Shown in pieces: positions 36,011 through 45,468 of a DNA stretch of 64,000 nucleotides; the stretch's first letter is position 1; every line of letters begins with the position of its first letter. The stretch spans positions 16,748 to 80,747 of the forward strand of contig JAIOPC010000005.1 in NCBI GenBank assembly GCA_021414085.1. Direction: 5' to 3'. The notes below the pieces were generated by a model. It saw nothing but the letters and a program-made list of their open reading frames with translations. It was not told where the DNA came from and ran no database searches. The position numbers were made by a program, and so were the translations under genes. The stretch comes from Actinomycetes bacterium. GTDB taxonomy: Bacteria > Actinomycetota > Acidimicrobiia > Acidimicrobiales > Ilumatobacteraceae.

Positions 36011-36586
36011 TTACGAGCCAACCCGCTCGACGAACGCTGTGATTCGTTCGACGAAGGCCGCGCGGTGAAACCGTTCGAACTGATCCCACGTGGTCAAGCT
36101 GGTCGTGTCGTGAACCCGGTCGAGGAAAAGCAAACCATCGAGATGATCGCACTCGTGTTGAAACGTTCCCGACTTCAGCCCGCGCCAGATCTCGTCGTGC
36201 TCGCCCCCGTCGCGATCCCAGAAGCGCACGCGAACGTTGACGAAGCGCATCACGTTGCCGCGCATGTTTGGCACGGAGAGGCAACCCTCGTTGATCTCGA
36301 CCAACTCGTCGTCGAGCGGTTCGATCACAGGGTTGACCACCACCGTGAGCGGAATCGGCGGCTTGTACGGATAGCGGGGGTTCTTGGTGACTTCGATGGT
36401 GGCGATACGCACTAGTTCGCCGATCTGTGGCGCCGCGATGCCTGCGCCGTTGGCGGCGTGCATCGTGTCGATCAGATCGTCGATCAGTTGCTGCATGGCG
36501 CCCGAAGCAAGTTCATCGCGCGTGATCTCGCGCGACCGTTCACGCAGCAAAGGGTTCCCGACGTGCAGAATCTCGCGGACAGCCAC
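36011..36586 (-). CDS. Peptide deformylase paralogue in the hut operon
   Basis: The 191-aa protein has all three peptide-deformylase motifs: GAGIAAPQ (47-54), EGCLSVP (100-106) and QHECDHLDG (143-151), so the Fe/Zn ligands Cys102, His144 and His148 and the catalytic Glu145 are intact. PDF normally removes the N-formyl group from nascent peptides and is usually near fmt. Here it lies between hutU (3-bp gap) and hutF (0-bp gap), suggesting it acts on the N-formylglutamate made by HutF in place of HutG; this is inference. GTG 36586 is the coupled start. A housekeeping def is expected elsewhere in the genome but cannot be checked. Confidence 0.85.
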   Translation of the reverse strand: MAVREILHVGNPLLRERSREITRDELASGAMQQLIDDLIDTMHAANGAGIAAPQIGELVRIATIEVTKNPRYPYKPPIPLTVVVNPVIEPLDDELVEINEGCLSVPNMRGNVMRFVNVRVRFWDRDGGEHDEIWRGLKSGTFQHECDHLDGLLFLDRVHDTTSLTTWDQFERFHRAAFVERITAFVERVGS

Positions 36587-36589
36587 GGC

Positions 36590-38260
36590 TCAACTCTCGC
36601 GCATGGGTAGTCGCACGCCTCGTTCGTCGGCGACGTCGATGGCCCGCTGATACCCAGCGTCGGCGTGACGAATCACACCCATGCCCGGGTCGGTGGTCAG
36701 TACCCGCTCGAGCTTTTGCGCGGCCAGGTCGGTTCCATCCGCAAGGGCGACCATGCCGGCATGAATGCTGCGTCCGATACCGACGCCGCCTCCGTGGTGG
36801 ATGCTCACCCAGGTGGCCCCGCTCGACGTGTTGACCAACGCGTTCAGCAGCGGCCAGTCAGCGATCGCGTCGGAACCGTCGAGCATCGATTCCGTCTCGC
36901 GGTACGGCGACGCAACGGAGCCGCTATCGAGGTGGTCGCGCCCGATGACGATTGGCGCCTTCAACTCGCCGCGGCGCACCATCTCGTTGAAGCGCAAGCC
37001 GAGGCGGTGGCGTTCGCCGTAGCCGAGCCAACAGATGCGCGCTGGTAGACCTTGGAACGCAACCCGTTCGCTGGCCATCTTGATCCACCGGTGCAGGTGT
37101 GCATCGTCGGGAAACTCTTCCAGCACGGCACGGTCGGTGGCAGCGATGTCGGCCGGATCGCCACTGAGCGCGACCCAACGGAACGGCCCCTTGCCTTCGC
37201 AGAACAGCGGACGAATGTAAGCGGGCAGGAAGCCTGGATAATCGAAGGCACGCTCGAAGCCGCCCAGCTTGGCTTCAGTGCGCAGGCTGTTGCCGTAGTC
37301 GAAGACCTCGCTGCCCTTATCGAGGAAACCGACCATCGCCCTGCAGTGCGCAGCCATGCTCTCGCGACTGCGCCGAATCAACTCCTGCGGATTCGCCTTG
37401 GCCATCTCGGCGGTGGCTTCCGGCGTGAGATCGGCTGGCACATAACTCAACGGATCGTGCGCGCTTGTCTGATCGGTGACGATGTCGGCCGGAAAATCCA
37501 TCTCCAGCAGTCGCGGGAACAAGACCGCGGCGTTACCGACAAGCCCGACCGAGAGCGGACGCTTCTCGTCGCGCGCTCGAATGCAGCGCGCCACCGCATC
37601 GTCGAGTGAGTCGGCAACTTCATCGAGGTAGCGCGTCTCGACGCGGCGTTGCACGCGCCAGGCATCGACATCGATACACAGCGCCACTCCATCGTTCATC
37701 GTCACCGATAGCGGCTGCGCGCCACCCATGCCACCCAGGCCAGCCGTCAAGGTGATGGTGCCCGCGAGCGTGCCGTTGTAACCAGGCTTGTTGAATTTGC
37801 GGCGGCCGATCTCGGCGAAACATTCGTAGGTGCCCTGCAGGATTCCCTGCGTGCCGATGTAGATCCACGAGCCGGCCGTCATCTGGCCGTACATCGTCAA
37901 TCCCATCGCTTCGAGGCGGCGGAACTCGTCCCAATTCCCCCACTCGGGCACAAGGTTGCTGTTCGCCAACAACACGCGCGGTGCCCACTCGTGCGTGCGG
38001 AACACGCCAACCGGTTTCCCCGACTGCACCAACATCGTTTCGTCTGCCTTCAGCGTGGTGAGGGTGCGCGCCATCGCATCGAACGCGTCCCAACTGCGCG
38101 CGGCGCGGCCAGTGCCGCCGTAGACGACAAGGTCGTCGGGACGTTCAGCAACCTCTGGGTCGAGGTTGTTGTGCATCATGCGGTAGGCGGCCTCTTGCGG
38201 CCAACCGAGACAATTGAGATCCGTGCCGCGCGCGGCACGAACGGGGCGAGCACCCAACAT
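36590..38260 (-). CDS. hutU: Urocanate hydratase
   Basis: The 556-aa enzyme is full length for urocanase, with [19 protein letters not shown], the NAD+-binding [38 protein letters not shown] and the near-C-terminal [19 protein letters not shown]. It hydrates urocanate to imidazolonepropionate. ATG 38260 overlaps the hutH stop by one base (TGATG), and an in-frame extension further upstream is rejected because it lies inside hutH. It forms the second step of the operon. Confidence 0.96.
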   Translation of the reverse strand: MLGARPVRAARGTDLNCLGWPQEAAYRMMHNNLDPEVAERPDDLVVYGGTGRAARSWDAFDAMARTLTTLKADETMLVQSGKPVGVFRTHEWAPRVLLANSNLVPEWGNWDEFRRLEAMGLTMYGQMTAGSWIYIGTQGILQGTYECFAEIGRRKFNKPGYNGTLAGTITLTAGLGGMGGAQPLSVTMNDGVALCIDVDAWRVQRRVETRYLDEVADSLDDAVARCIRARDEKRPLSVGLVGNAAVLFPRLLEMDFPADIVTDQTSAHDPLSYVPADLTPEATAEMAKANPQELIRRSRESMAAHCRAMVGFLDKGSEVFDYGNSLRTEAKLGGFERAFDYPGFLPAYIRPLFCEGKGPFRWVALSGDPADIAATDRAVLEEFPDDAHLHRWIKMASERVAFQGLPARICWLGYGERHRLGLRFNEMVRRGELKAPIVIGRDHLDSGSVASPYRETESMLDGSDAIADWPLLNALVNTSSGATWVSIHHGGGVGIGRSIHAGMVALADGTDLAAQKLERVLTTDPGMGVIRHADAGYQRAIDVADERGVRLPMRES

Positions 38261-39858
38261 CAGAGGACCTCCATCGGACCAATTGCAGCTTCGACGGCAT
38301 CGAGCACGATGCCGTCGGCGAGTAAGCGTTCGGCGGCACGTAAATCGGGCGACAACCAACGATCGACAGTCGGGCCTGCCACCCGCGCGCGCAGCGCATG
38401 GACCGCTGCGGCAGTCGCCGGTGACGGCGAAAGTGGCCCGCGCAGGTCCAGTGCCGCAGCGGCGCACACGAGCTCAACCGCGAGCACACGACGCAGGTTG
38501 TCGACGGACCGCCGCAACTTGCGCGCCGCCGCCCATCCGTTGGAGACGTGGTCTTCTTGCATCGCGCTGGTCGGCATGCTCTGGACGCTGGCCGGCACGG
38601 CCAACCGCTGATTCTCCAACGCGATCGCAACTTGCGTGTAGTGCGCGATCATCATGCCGCTGTTCACGCCGGCGTCGGGCGAAAGGAATGGCGGCAGCCC
38701 TTGCGAGCGAGCGACGTCGAGCATTCGATCGGTGCGCCGCTCGGCGATCGCCGATACTTCGCTGGCTGCGATCGCAAGAAAGTCGCACACCATTGCCAAC
38801 GGCGCACCATGAAAGTTGCCGCAACTCTCCACGCGGCCGTCGGGCAGGATCATCGGGTTGTCAATCGCGGCGCGTAGTTCTCGCTCGGCAATCGTGCGCG
38901 CATACGCAACGGTGTCGAGCGCGGCACCGTGAACTTGCGGCGTGCACCGCAGCGAATAGGCATCCTGCACGCGCGTATCGCCCTCGCGATGGCTGGCAAC
39001 GATCGCCGAGTCGGCGAGCAAGCGGGTGAGATTGCGGGCGCTGATGGCTTGGCCAACCTGCGGTCGCAGCGCCTGCAAATCGGCGGCGAAGGCGCGGTCG
39101 GTGCCGAGCAAACCTTCCACCGTCATCGCTGCCGTGACATCGGCGATTCGCATCAGCGCGTTGAGGTCGTGCAATGCCAAACACAGCATGCCCAAGATGC
39201 CATCGGTGCCGTTGATCAGCGCCAGACCTTCCTTGGCGCGCAGCACGACCGGCTGCAGCCCGGCATCAGCGAAGGCCTGCGTCGTGGGTTGCCGCTCCCC
39301 CTCGCGGGTCCACACCTCGCCCTCGCCAATGAGCGCAAGCGCGCAATGACTCAATGGAGCGAGGTCACCGCTCGCTCCCAGCGAACCGTGCTCGTACACG
39401 ACCGGCGTGATGCCCGCGTTGAGCAGCGCTGTCTGCCGGTCGACCAGCTCCGGACGAACTCCCGAGTACGCCAACGCCAGGCTGCGGGCGCGCAACAGCA
39501 ACATCGCCCGTACCACGTCCGCCTCGATCGGGTCGCCCATCCCAGTCGCGTGCGACCGTACGAGTGCGACCTGCAACTCGGCAGTGCGATGCGCCGGAAT
39601 CGCCTTGTCGGCGAGCGAACCGAACCCCGTGTTGACGCCATACACGGGCTCGTCGCCAGCGACAAAGCCATCGACCAGTGCGGCCGATGCTTGCATCGCG
39701 GCACGAGCCTTCACGCCTAGGTAGACACTGACGCCGCTGCGGGCGACACCTACGACTTGGGCGAGCGTGACGCCGTCGCGGCCGAGTTCGACGGCCGGGG
39801 CAGCAGCTGGTGCTGCGCCCCGGCCACCAGTAGAACCTGAGTCAGAAGCTTGATCCAT
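38260..39858 (-). CDS. hutH: Histidine ammonia-lyase
   Basis: This 532-aa lyase carries the MIO-forming triad Ala-Ser-Gly in [27 protein letters not shown] and the tyrosine-loop and Gln regions typical of HAL. It deaminates histidine to urocanate, the first hut reaction. ATG 39858 is chosen (MDQAS...); a GTG seven codons upstream (39879) keeps frame, but neither has a strong ribosome-binding site. It is the first gene of the minus-strand operon hutH-U-def-F-I-tetR-ligase. Confidence 0.95.
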   Translation of the reverse strand: MDQASDSGSTGGRGAAPAAAPAVELGRDGVTLAQVVGVARSGVSVYLGVKARAAMQASAALVDGFVAGDEPVYGVNTGFGSLADKAIPAHRTAELQVALVRSHATGMGDPIEADVVRAMLLLRARSLALAYSGVRPELVDRQTALLNAGITPVVYEHGSLGASGDLAPLSHCALALIGEGEVWTREGERQPTTQAFADAGLQPVVLRAKEGLALINGTDGILGMLCLALHDLNALMRIADVTAAMTVEGLLGTDRAFAADLQALRPQVGQAISARNLTRLLADSAIVASHREGDTRVQDAYSLRCTPQVHGAALDTVAYARTIAERELRAAIDNPMILPDGRVESCGNFHGAPLAMVCDFLAIAASEVSAIAERRTDRMLDVARSQGLPPFLSPDAGVNSGMMIAHYTQVAIALENQRLAVPASVQSMPTSAMQEDHVSNGWAAARKLRRSVDNLRRVLAVELVCAAAALDLRGPLSPSPATAAAVHALRARVAGPTVDRWLSPDLRAAERLLADGIVLDAVEAAIGPMEVL

Positions 39859-39921
39859 CGGGGCATGAGCCTGCCACACCGCGACCGGTGTCCGCGAGAG
39901 CCTGGCTGCCCTGTCACCGCC

Positions 39922-40728
39922 TCAGTCGAGTGTCTCGCGCATTCTTTCGACGGCGAGCTGGATAAGCGCGGAGCGCTCCTCAGGTGTGAAGACGAAGTCA
40001 GTGGTGTGGACCTCGACGACGCCCCGCCCCGCTTGCACAAAGGCACAGGTGCACGTGTCGGCGAAGGCAGTGTCGCCAAACTTCACCTCGCCCTCAAGGT
40101 GGAGCACCGCAACAGCGTCAGCCTCGATATCGAGCACGGGCGGCTCAACGCTCTCGTAGGTGGCACTGGTGACACCGATGGGCAGCGTCGGTACTGCGAC
40201 CTCGTTGAACTTCGCCCAGCACTCGGCAAACGCCGGGGACTTCATCGCATCGAGCATGGCAGCAGCCTGTTCCTCAGTATCGAAGGCGACCACGTAGGTG
40301 AACACGAGGTCTTGCCCATTGCCTAGGGTCGCCGAGGCGCCGCTGCCGTGCTGTTTGCCGCCGGCGAAAACGATGTCGACGAACTCGGAACACTCGCCAA
40401 CGGTGGCAGCCATTTCTGCGTCGTTCGGAAAGTGATACGTCGCTGCCATGAGTTCCCAGCCTGTTCCGAGGTCGGCCGGGGTCAACAGCGCCGCCCCGGC
40501 GGAACCCGCGGCGGGCGCGGTTGGTGCTGGCGTGTTCGCAGAGCTGTTGGCGGTCGTGCCGGACCCGGCGACGGCCGTGCCATCTGACGACTGCTTCGAA
40601 TCGCCGCACGCTGCGAGCAGCAGCACTCCCACGGCTGCAACCGCGGCAGCGCGGCACTGCATACTCCAGCGTGAACTTGTTGAGTCGCTGCGCGACGTGG
40701 TGCGTTGTCTTGACATGGTGTGCTCCAT
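39922..40728 (-). CDS. Putative lipoprotein, unknown function
   Basis: The 268-aa protein has an N-terminal basic stretch and a hydrophobic helix ending LLLAAC, a lipobox, then a Thr/Ala/Pro-rich spacer and an acidic domain with a CTCAF pair of Cys. Two starts are possible, ATG 40728 and ATG 40716. It is divergent from the sensor kinase operon across 96 bp. No family was recognised. Confidence 0.7.
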   Translation of the reverse strand: MEHTMSRQRTTSRSDSTSSRWSMQCRAAAVAAVGVLLLAACGDSKQSSDGTAVAGSGTTANSSANTPAPTAPAAGSAGAALLTPADLGTGWELMAATYHFPNDAEMAATVGECSEFVDIVFAGGKQHGSGASATLGNGQDLVFTYVVAFDTEEQAAAMLDAMKSPAFAECWAKFNEVAVPTLPIGVTSATYESVEPPVLDIEADAVAVLHLEGEVKFGDTAFADTCTCAFVQAGRGVVEVHTTDFVFTPEERSALIQLAVERMRETLD

Positions 40729-40778
40729 CTGGTCTCGTCGGATGGTCGACTGTCCACTATCAGCGCGGCGGGCGCATC

Positions 40779-40823
40779 AGGGTTAGCCCTAGTAGTGCGA
40801 TAGCGCGTTAGGGGGTCAGCCCT
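40779..40823. promoter_or_regulatory. Two repeats of the type RGGGTYAGCCCT before the kinase operon
   Basis: AGGGTTAGCCCT (40779-40790) and GGGGTCAGCCCT (40812-40823) match in 10 of 12 positions and start 33 bp apart, about three helical turns. Each is an imperfect palindrome. They could bind the LuxR-type regulator encoded downstream (autoregulation) or control the divergent lipoprotein gene. Confidence 0.4.
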
Positions 40824-40824
40824 C

Positions 40825-42636
40825 ATGTGCATTTACCCGACCCGCGCGAGACTACGACTCGTGACCACCGCCAACCGCGCGCTGGCGGCCCGCGTAGCGG
40901 TGGCTGCGGGCGTCGCACTGGTGATCGCAGCAGCAGTGCTCCAGCGCCGCCATTCCGCAGACCATTGGCCCTTCGATCCGTGGGGATTCGAGCAGCGGCT
41001 GACGTGGAGCCTGACCACCGTCGGCACCAGTACGACCGTGATCGCTGGCGCATGGCTGTGGTGGCGACTCCCTCGGAACCCGACCGGTTGCTGGGTCGTG
41101 GTCTGCGGATCGGCGCAGGCGCTGACGACCGTCGGTGAAAACTGGCAGACGCAGTTCGGTGTGTGGTGCGCAGCCCTTGCGCCGACGATGGCCGTGGTAG
41201 CAAGCGTGTTGGCCGTGGTGCGCTGGCCAACGGCGCACCTCGAGAGACGGGCACGCTCGCCATTCGCCGCGGCCCTTGCGGCCTATGTTGCGGTCTGCAT
41301 CGTGAGCCAACTGCTGGGGACCGGGCTGTCGCGCTGGTCGGATGCGTCGCTCGTGCTACCGACGGCGATGAACGCGATCTCAGGCTCGCTGGTGCTGGTC
41401 GCTGGCGCTGCCATCACACGAGCCGTAGCGCCGGCCTTGCTGCTGGCGGTGATGACACGTCGGATTCTCACGCTGCCTGTCGAAATGCGCCGGGAAGGTC
41501 GGCCGGTGTTGCTGGCCGTCGTCGTCCTCGCATTGTCCGAGCTCTGGATGTTCATCGCGGATGGCCTGCTGGTGCCGCTGGGCACCCGTGAGCCATTGCC
41601 GAGCACTGTCGAGGCGCTTCGCGATGCCGTCGAGGCCACCCGCTTCGGAGCAATCGCACTGCTGCTTGTCGTCTCCGAGGCGATGCGTCGTCGACGAGCA
41701 TCCGCCGCCGGCGCGCACCCAGGCTTCATCGAGCTAGGACCGCTGGGTCCACCGATCGGTGCATCGACCGAGATTGCCAGGGTCCTCGGCGACGCGACAG
41801 CCGAACTGAACATCGCCGAGTCCGATCAGTCGTTTGTGCCATCCGAGCAGATCCGCGGGGCTGCGATGAAGGTCCTTCACCCCGATGGCCGATTGCTCGC
41901 GCTTGTCACGCACGACCCGCGGCTGGAAGTGACAGAGGCGGCCAACGCCGCCCTTGCAACAACGCTGGAACTGGCCCTAGTGCGACGCGCTCGACAAGTG
42001 GAGGCCGACCGCGCGAGCGCAAACCTGCACGCGATGCAGGTCGCGCTGGTTGACGCGCAAGACCACGCACGCCGTGCGCTTGAACGCGACCTTCACGATG
42101 CGGTGCAACAGCGTTTGGTCGCGTTGACCTTGCAAGCCAGCCTGCTCGCCCGACGCGAGACGACGGCTGGCCGGGCCGCAGATCTTCGCCAAGTGCTGCT
42201 TGACGGCATCGAGGAGTCGATTGAACTCGTTCATCAGGTCGTAGAGAGCGGTACCCCTGCAGCCGTGTCGTCGGGCCTGGCCCGCGGGCTGAGGGTGCTC
42301 GCTGCCTCAACGCCGCTGCCAACCGAGTTAGAGGTCGTCGGCGATCTCGCAGGTGACGACCCTGCGTCGGCGCACTTGTGGTTCATCGCTGCCGAAGCCG
42401 TCGCCAACGCCCTCAAACACGCTCAGGCGCGACACCTTTGGTTGCGCTTGAACGTCAACGAGGCCGCTGCGGAGCTCTCCGTCGCTGACGACGGTGTCGG
42501 CGGAGTGCTGTCCGTGCCCGCATCGATCCAGCTTCGGTCAGACGCGCTCGGCGCCGAAGCGACGACCCGCCCATCGGCGCAAGGCGGAACAACCATCGAC
42601 GTCCAACTCGATCTCAGCCGTCGGGGAAACCTGTGA
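40825..42636 (+). CDS. NarL-type membrane sensor histidine kinase
   Basis: This 603-aa protein has an N-terminal half with several transmembrane helices (about 20-290, no recognisable sensor domain), then a GAF-like linker and a HisKA_3 dimerisation box RRALERDLHDAVQQRLVALTL with phospho-acceptor His424. HATPase_c features follow: WFIAAEAVANALKHAQA (N box) and VADDGVGG (G1 box). It should phosphorylate the LuxR-type regulator in the same operon. ATG 40825 is used; GTG 40861 in frame also possible. The stop overlaps the next gene by 4 bp. Confidence 0.88.
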   Translation: MCIYPTRARLRLVTTANRALAARVAVAAGVALVIAAAVLQRRHSADHWPFDPWGFEQRLTWSLTTVGTSTTVIAGAWLWWRLPRNPTGCWVVVCGSAQALTTVGENWQTQFGVWCAALAPTMAVVASVLAVVRWPTAHLERRARSPFAAALAAYVAVCIVSQLLGTGLSRWSDASLVLPTAMNAISGSLVLVAGAAITRAVAPALLLAVMTRRILTLPVEMRREGRPVLLAVVVLALSELWMFIADGLLVPLGTREPLPSTVEALRDAVEATRFGAIALLLVVSEAMRRRRASAAGAHPGFIELGPLGPPIGASTEIARVLGDATAELNIAESDQSFVPSEQIRGAAMKVLHPDGRLLALVTHDPRLEVTEAANAALATTLELALVRRARQVEADRASANLHAMQVALVDAQDHARRALERDLHDAVQQRLVALTLQASLLARRETTAGRAADLRQVLLDGIEESIELVHQVVESGTPAAVSSGLARGLRVLAASTPLPTELEVVGDLAGDDPASAHLWFIAAEAVANALKHAQARHLWLRLNVNEAAAELSVADDGVGGVLSVPASIQLRSDALGAEATTRPSAQGGTTIDVQLDLSRRGNL

Positions 42637-44309
42637 AACCATCGTTGCGTTGGATTGCGCCTACTGCGCTGGCGACTGGGTTGGTGGTCGCCATCGTGTG
42701 GGTCGCCAGAATGACGGTCCGCTCCGAGCACTTCAGCTTCGCGCAGTCGTCGTTCGATCATCTTCGTGTCACCGGGCTCGCCCTCGCCGTGGGCGTCGTT
42801 GCTCTGGCGCTCGCCTGCATTGTTGCTTCCCGGCGCGGCAAGGTCGCCTCTGTCAACGCGGTGTTGGTTGTCGGGCTGCTCGCTGTCCTCGGCTCGGGAC
42901 GGCAAGCCGCGTTGCCTTCGGCGGTCACAGTCGCCGTTACTGCCGCATGGCTCGGAGTTGCCGCCGCCGGAGCAGCGTTTGTCGAAACCGCCTCGCGTCC
43001 CGCGCCGCAGTCGATACCACGTGCATGGTCGTACCTTTGCGCCGCACTGGTCGCCACTGCCCTACTCGCGGCGAGCGCTGACGCCGGTCGCGGACTCGGC
43101 GCGACGTTGGGCAGGCCTTCGTCTGCGACGGTAAGCGCTCCGACGCGATGCTTCTTGTCGGCGCACCTTGCCGCATGGATCTGCGTTGGTGTCCAAGCCG
43201 CGCTACGCCTGCGAACCTCTCGCCGATCAGCGGCCGGTGCCAGCCGCCTGTTGCTCGGGCGAGGCGCCATTGCTGTTGCCGCGGTGTGGTGGCTTGCTCT
43301 GGCCGCACAGCGAGCGATCCACTTGCTAGCGGTCCGTCACTACCGCGATGTCTTCCGCGGCGTGTATTCCCCGTGGGCTCTCATCGTCGGCGAGTACGTG
43401 CCGGTGGCCGCGACGGGTGCCCTCATCATGGCCGTTGGTTGGAATCAGGTGATCAGCCCGCGGGTGCACAGGCTGCCAAGCAGCATCGTGCTGATTCCCG
43501 GAAGCGACCCGGTGGCCGTGCTGCGCAACAACCTTTCTTGGTGGACTGGCGATCCGACTTTGACCCTCGTGTTCGCTGACCACGACGGCAGGTGGATCCA
43601 CCCCGCAGACAGCTCAACGACTCCCCTTGAGTATCCGCGTGCCGCGACCGAGATTCGGCGCGAGGGCCACGTCATCGGACAGATCGAGCACGACGTTGCC
43701 TTAACTAGAGCGCCGGAAGTGCTGCGCACTGCCGCCGAGCTCTCCGGTCTCGGCTTCGACACCAACCGCTTCGTGGCGATCAGTGAAGAACGATTGCGAC
43801 GCAGTCAGCGCTTGAGCGAACGGTTACTCACGGCCGATATCGACAGCCGACGCGAAGTTGCGCAAGCGTTGTTCGACGGGCCAATCGCGCAGCTCCGTTC
43901 GGCAGCCGAAGCTCTGCGATTCGGCGCTGCCGTTGATGGCGTAGCCGATCAACTGCGGTCCGCGACCACCAATGTGCGCGTGCTCTCTCACGGTGTCTAC
44001 CCGCCCGAGTTGGAAGATGGTGGATTAGCCGCCGTGATGTCTGATCGCAATGGGGTGCCTCAGCGGCGGCTGTCTCCGGCGACGGAGATCACGGCGTTCC
44101 TCGCCGCTCACGACGACAACGCCGCATGGTTTGTCGATACCGGTGCAACGCTGGAAGTCCACCGCACACGTCCGCTCCCGGCTGGCTCGATCAGCGACCG
44201 AATCAACGTGCTGGGCGGCAGAATCGAAGAGCGCACTCTCGATGGTGACGGCATCACGTCTCACGTCGCGATCATCCTGCACGTCGACCAAGAATCTCCC
44301 GGAAGCTGA
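42633..44309 (+). CDS. Degenerate histidine-kinase-like membrane protein (pseudokinase)
   Basis: This 558-aa protein has about eight transmembrane helices in the first half and a cytoplasmic part resembling the kinase before it. The dimerisation box position reads REVAQALFDGPIAQLRSAA, with Phe414 where the phospho-His of DLHD should be. An end segment DRINVLGGRIEERTLDGDG resembles the last part of an HATPase domain, but no N or G1 box is clear. It is therefore unlikely to autophosphorylate and may act as a partner that modulates the true kinase, or as a sensor. GTG 42633 overlaps the preceding stop. Confidence 0.78.
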   Translation: MKPSLRWIAPTALATGLVVAIVWVARMTVRSEHFSFAQSSFDHLRVTGLALAVGVVALALACIVASRRGKVASVNAVLVVGLLAVLGSGRQAALPSAVTVAVTAAWLGVAAAGAAFVETASRPAPQSIPRAWSYLCAALVATALLAASADAGRGLGATLGRPSSATVSAPTRCFLSAHLAAWICVGVQAALRLRTSRRSAAGASRLLLGRGAIAVAAVWWLALAAQRAIHLLAVRHYRDVFRGVYSPWALIVGEYVPVAATGALIMAVGWNQVISPRVHRLPSSIVLIPGSDPVAVLRNNLSWWTGDPTLTLVFADHDGRWIHPADSSTTPLEYPRAATEIRREGHVIGQIEHDVALTRAPEVLRTAAELSGLGFDTNRFVAISEERLRRSQRLSERLLTADIDSRREVAQALFDGPIAQLRSAAEALRFGAAVDGVADQLRSATTNVRVLSHGVYPPELEDGGLAAVMSDRNGVPQRRLSPATEITAFLAAHDDNAAWFVDTGATLEVHRTRPLPAGSISDRINVLGGRIEERTLDGDGITSHVAIILHVDQESPGS

Positions 44310-44312
44310 ACG

Positions 44313-45443
44313 ATGCCTACCACCACAGTTCTCGTCATGCGGGCAAGCGACCATCGAATCCGCACACGCGCGAGCCAACTGATTACGACACATGGAGGCA
44401 CACTCGTCGACAGTGCCCACGCGACGAGTCTGGCGGAGCACTCAGTCGCCGCTGCGTTCCTGACAGCAACGGAGGCCGTCGCGGCTGCGATCGCAACAAT
44501 GCAGATGCTTGATCTCGAGAGCCGACGCCTGGCGTCGGACACCCCGCCAACGCCGCCGCACTTCGGAATCGCTGCTGGTGACGTGCTCGACGACAACCAT
44601 GGAAGCCATGCCAATGACCTCGCGAACGTGGTCACCGCAGCGGGCACTCTGGCCGCCGCCGCCGACGCCGGCGAGGTACTGGCTAGCGACACAGTTCGGC
44701 AGCTTGTCCCGACGCACGTGAACATCGAGTGGTCGGGCGAAGATGCGGCGCAAGGGTGGACCGCGCAATGGTCGCCGCTTCCCGATCGACCAATGATCAC
44801 AGTGGTGGTCGCCGAAGATGCGGCACTCATCCGCGCTGGCCTTGTCGCGCTCCTCAAGGAGGACGGGTTTGATGTGCTGGCGGACGTGGGCGATCGGGCG
44901 GGTTTACTCGCCGCGACTCGACGACATCATCCGCAACTGGTCGTCACCGATGTCCGGATGCCACCTACACAGCGAGATGAAGGTCTCACCGCAGTCGCCG
45001 AACTCCGAGCGGAGCAGCCAAACCTCGCCGTGCTCGTCGTCAGCCAACACGTCGAGCCGGCAGCGGCTGCGCTGTTGCTCGACGGTCGCCCGGCCGGCGT
45101 CGGCTATCTGCTGAAGGAGCGAGTGAGCGACCTGGAGGACTTCATCGATGCCTGCCGAACGGTGACTGCCGGTGGAGTCGTGATAGATCCGCTCGTGACC
45201 GAACGGCTAGTTCATCGACGGGGTGATTCCGCGCTCGATCGCCTGACCGACCGCGAGCGGGAAGTTCTCGACCTCATGGCGCAGGGCCGCTCGAACGCTG
45301 CGATTGCCAACGCGGTGCATTGCTCGTCGAAAACGCTTGAAACACATGTGCGGTCCATTTTCACCAAGTTGGACCTCGCCGAGCACCCCAACGACCATCG
45401 CCGGGTTGCCGCGGTTGTGCACTACCTGCACCACCGCGGCTAG
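44313..45443 (+). CDS. Response regulator fusion: cyclase-like domain + REC + LuxR HTH
   Basis: This 376-aa protein has three parts. Residues 1-157 resemble a class III adenylyl cyclase fold (AAFLTATEAVAAAIATMQML, FGIAAGDV, and NVVTAAGTLAAAADAGEVLAS) without the catalytic metal-binding Asp pair, so it is likely degenerate. Residues about 160-285 are a receiver domain with phospho-acceptor Asp213 in VVTDVRMPP. Residues about 310-370 are a LuxR HTH (LTDREREVLDLMAQGRSNAAIANAVHCSSKTLETHVRSIFTKL). It is the likely target of the upstream kinase. REC-LuxR proteins usually have no such N-terminal domain. Confidence 0.85.
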   Translation: MPTTTVLVMRASDHRIRTRASQLITTHGGTLVDSAHATSLAEHSVAAAFLTATEAVAAAIATMQMLDLESRRLASDTPPTPPHFGIAAGDVLDDNHGSHANDLANVVTAAGTLAAAADAGEVLASDTVRQLVPTHVNIEWSGEDAAQGWTAQWSPLPDRPMITVVVAEDAALIRAGLVALLKEDGFDVLADVGDRAGLLAATRRHHPQLVVTDVRMPPTQRDEGLTAVAELRAEQPNLAVLVVSQHVEPAAAALLLDGRPAGVGYLLKERVSDLEDFIDACRTVTAGGVVIDPLVTERLVHRRGDSALDRLTDREREVLDLMAQGRSNAAIANAVHCSSKTLETHVRSIFTKLDLAEHPNDHRRVAAVVHYLHHRG

Positions 45444-45468
45444 TTGCACGAAGCGCCCTCGGCGTGTC

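Noticed and set aside
38261..38467. N-terminal extension of hutU
   Set aside because: The extra residues are Arg-rich, lie within hutH, and do not fit urocanase; ATG 38260 gives the standard 556 residues.
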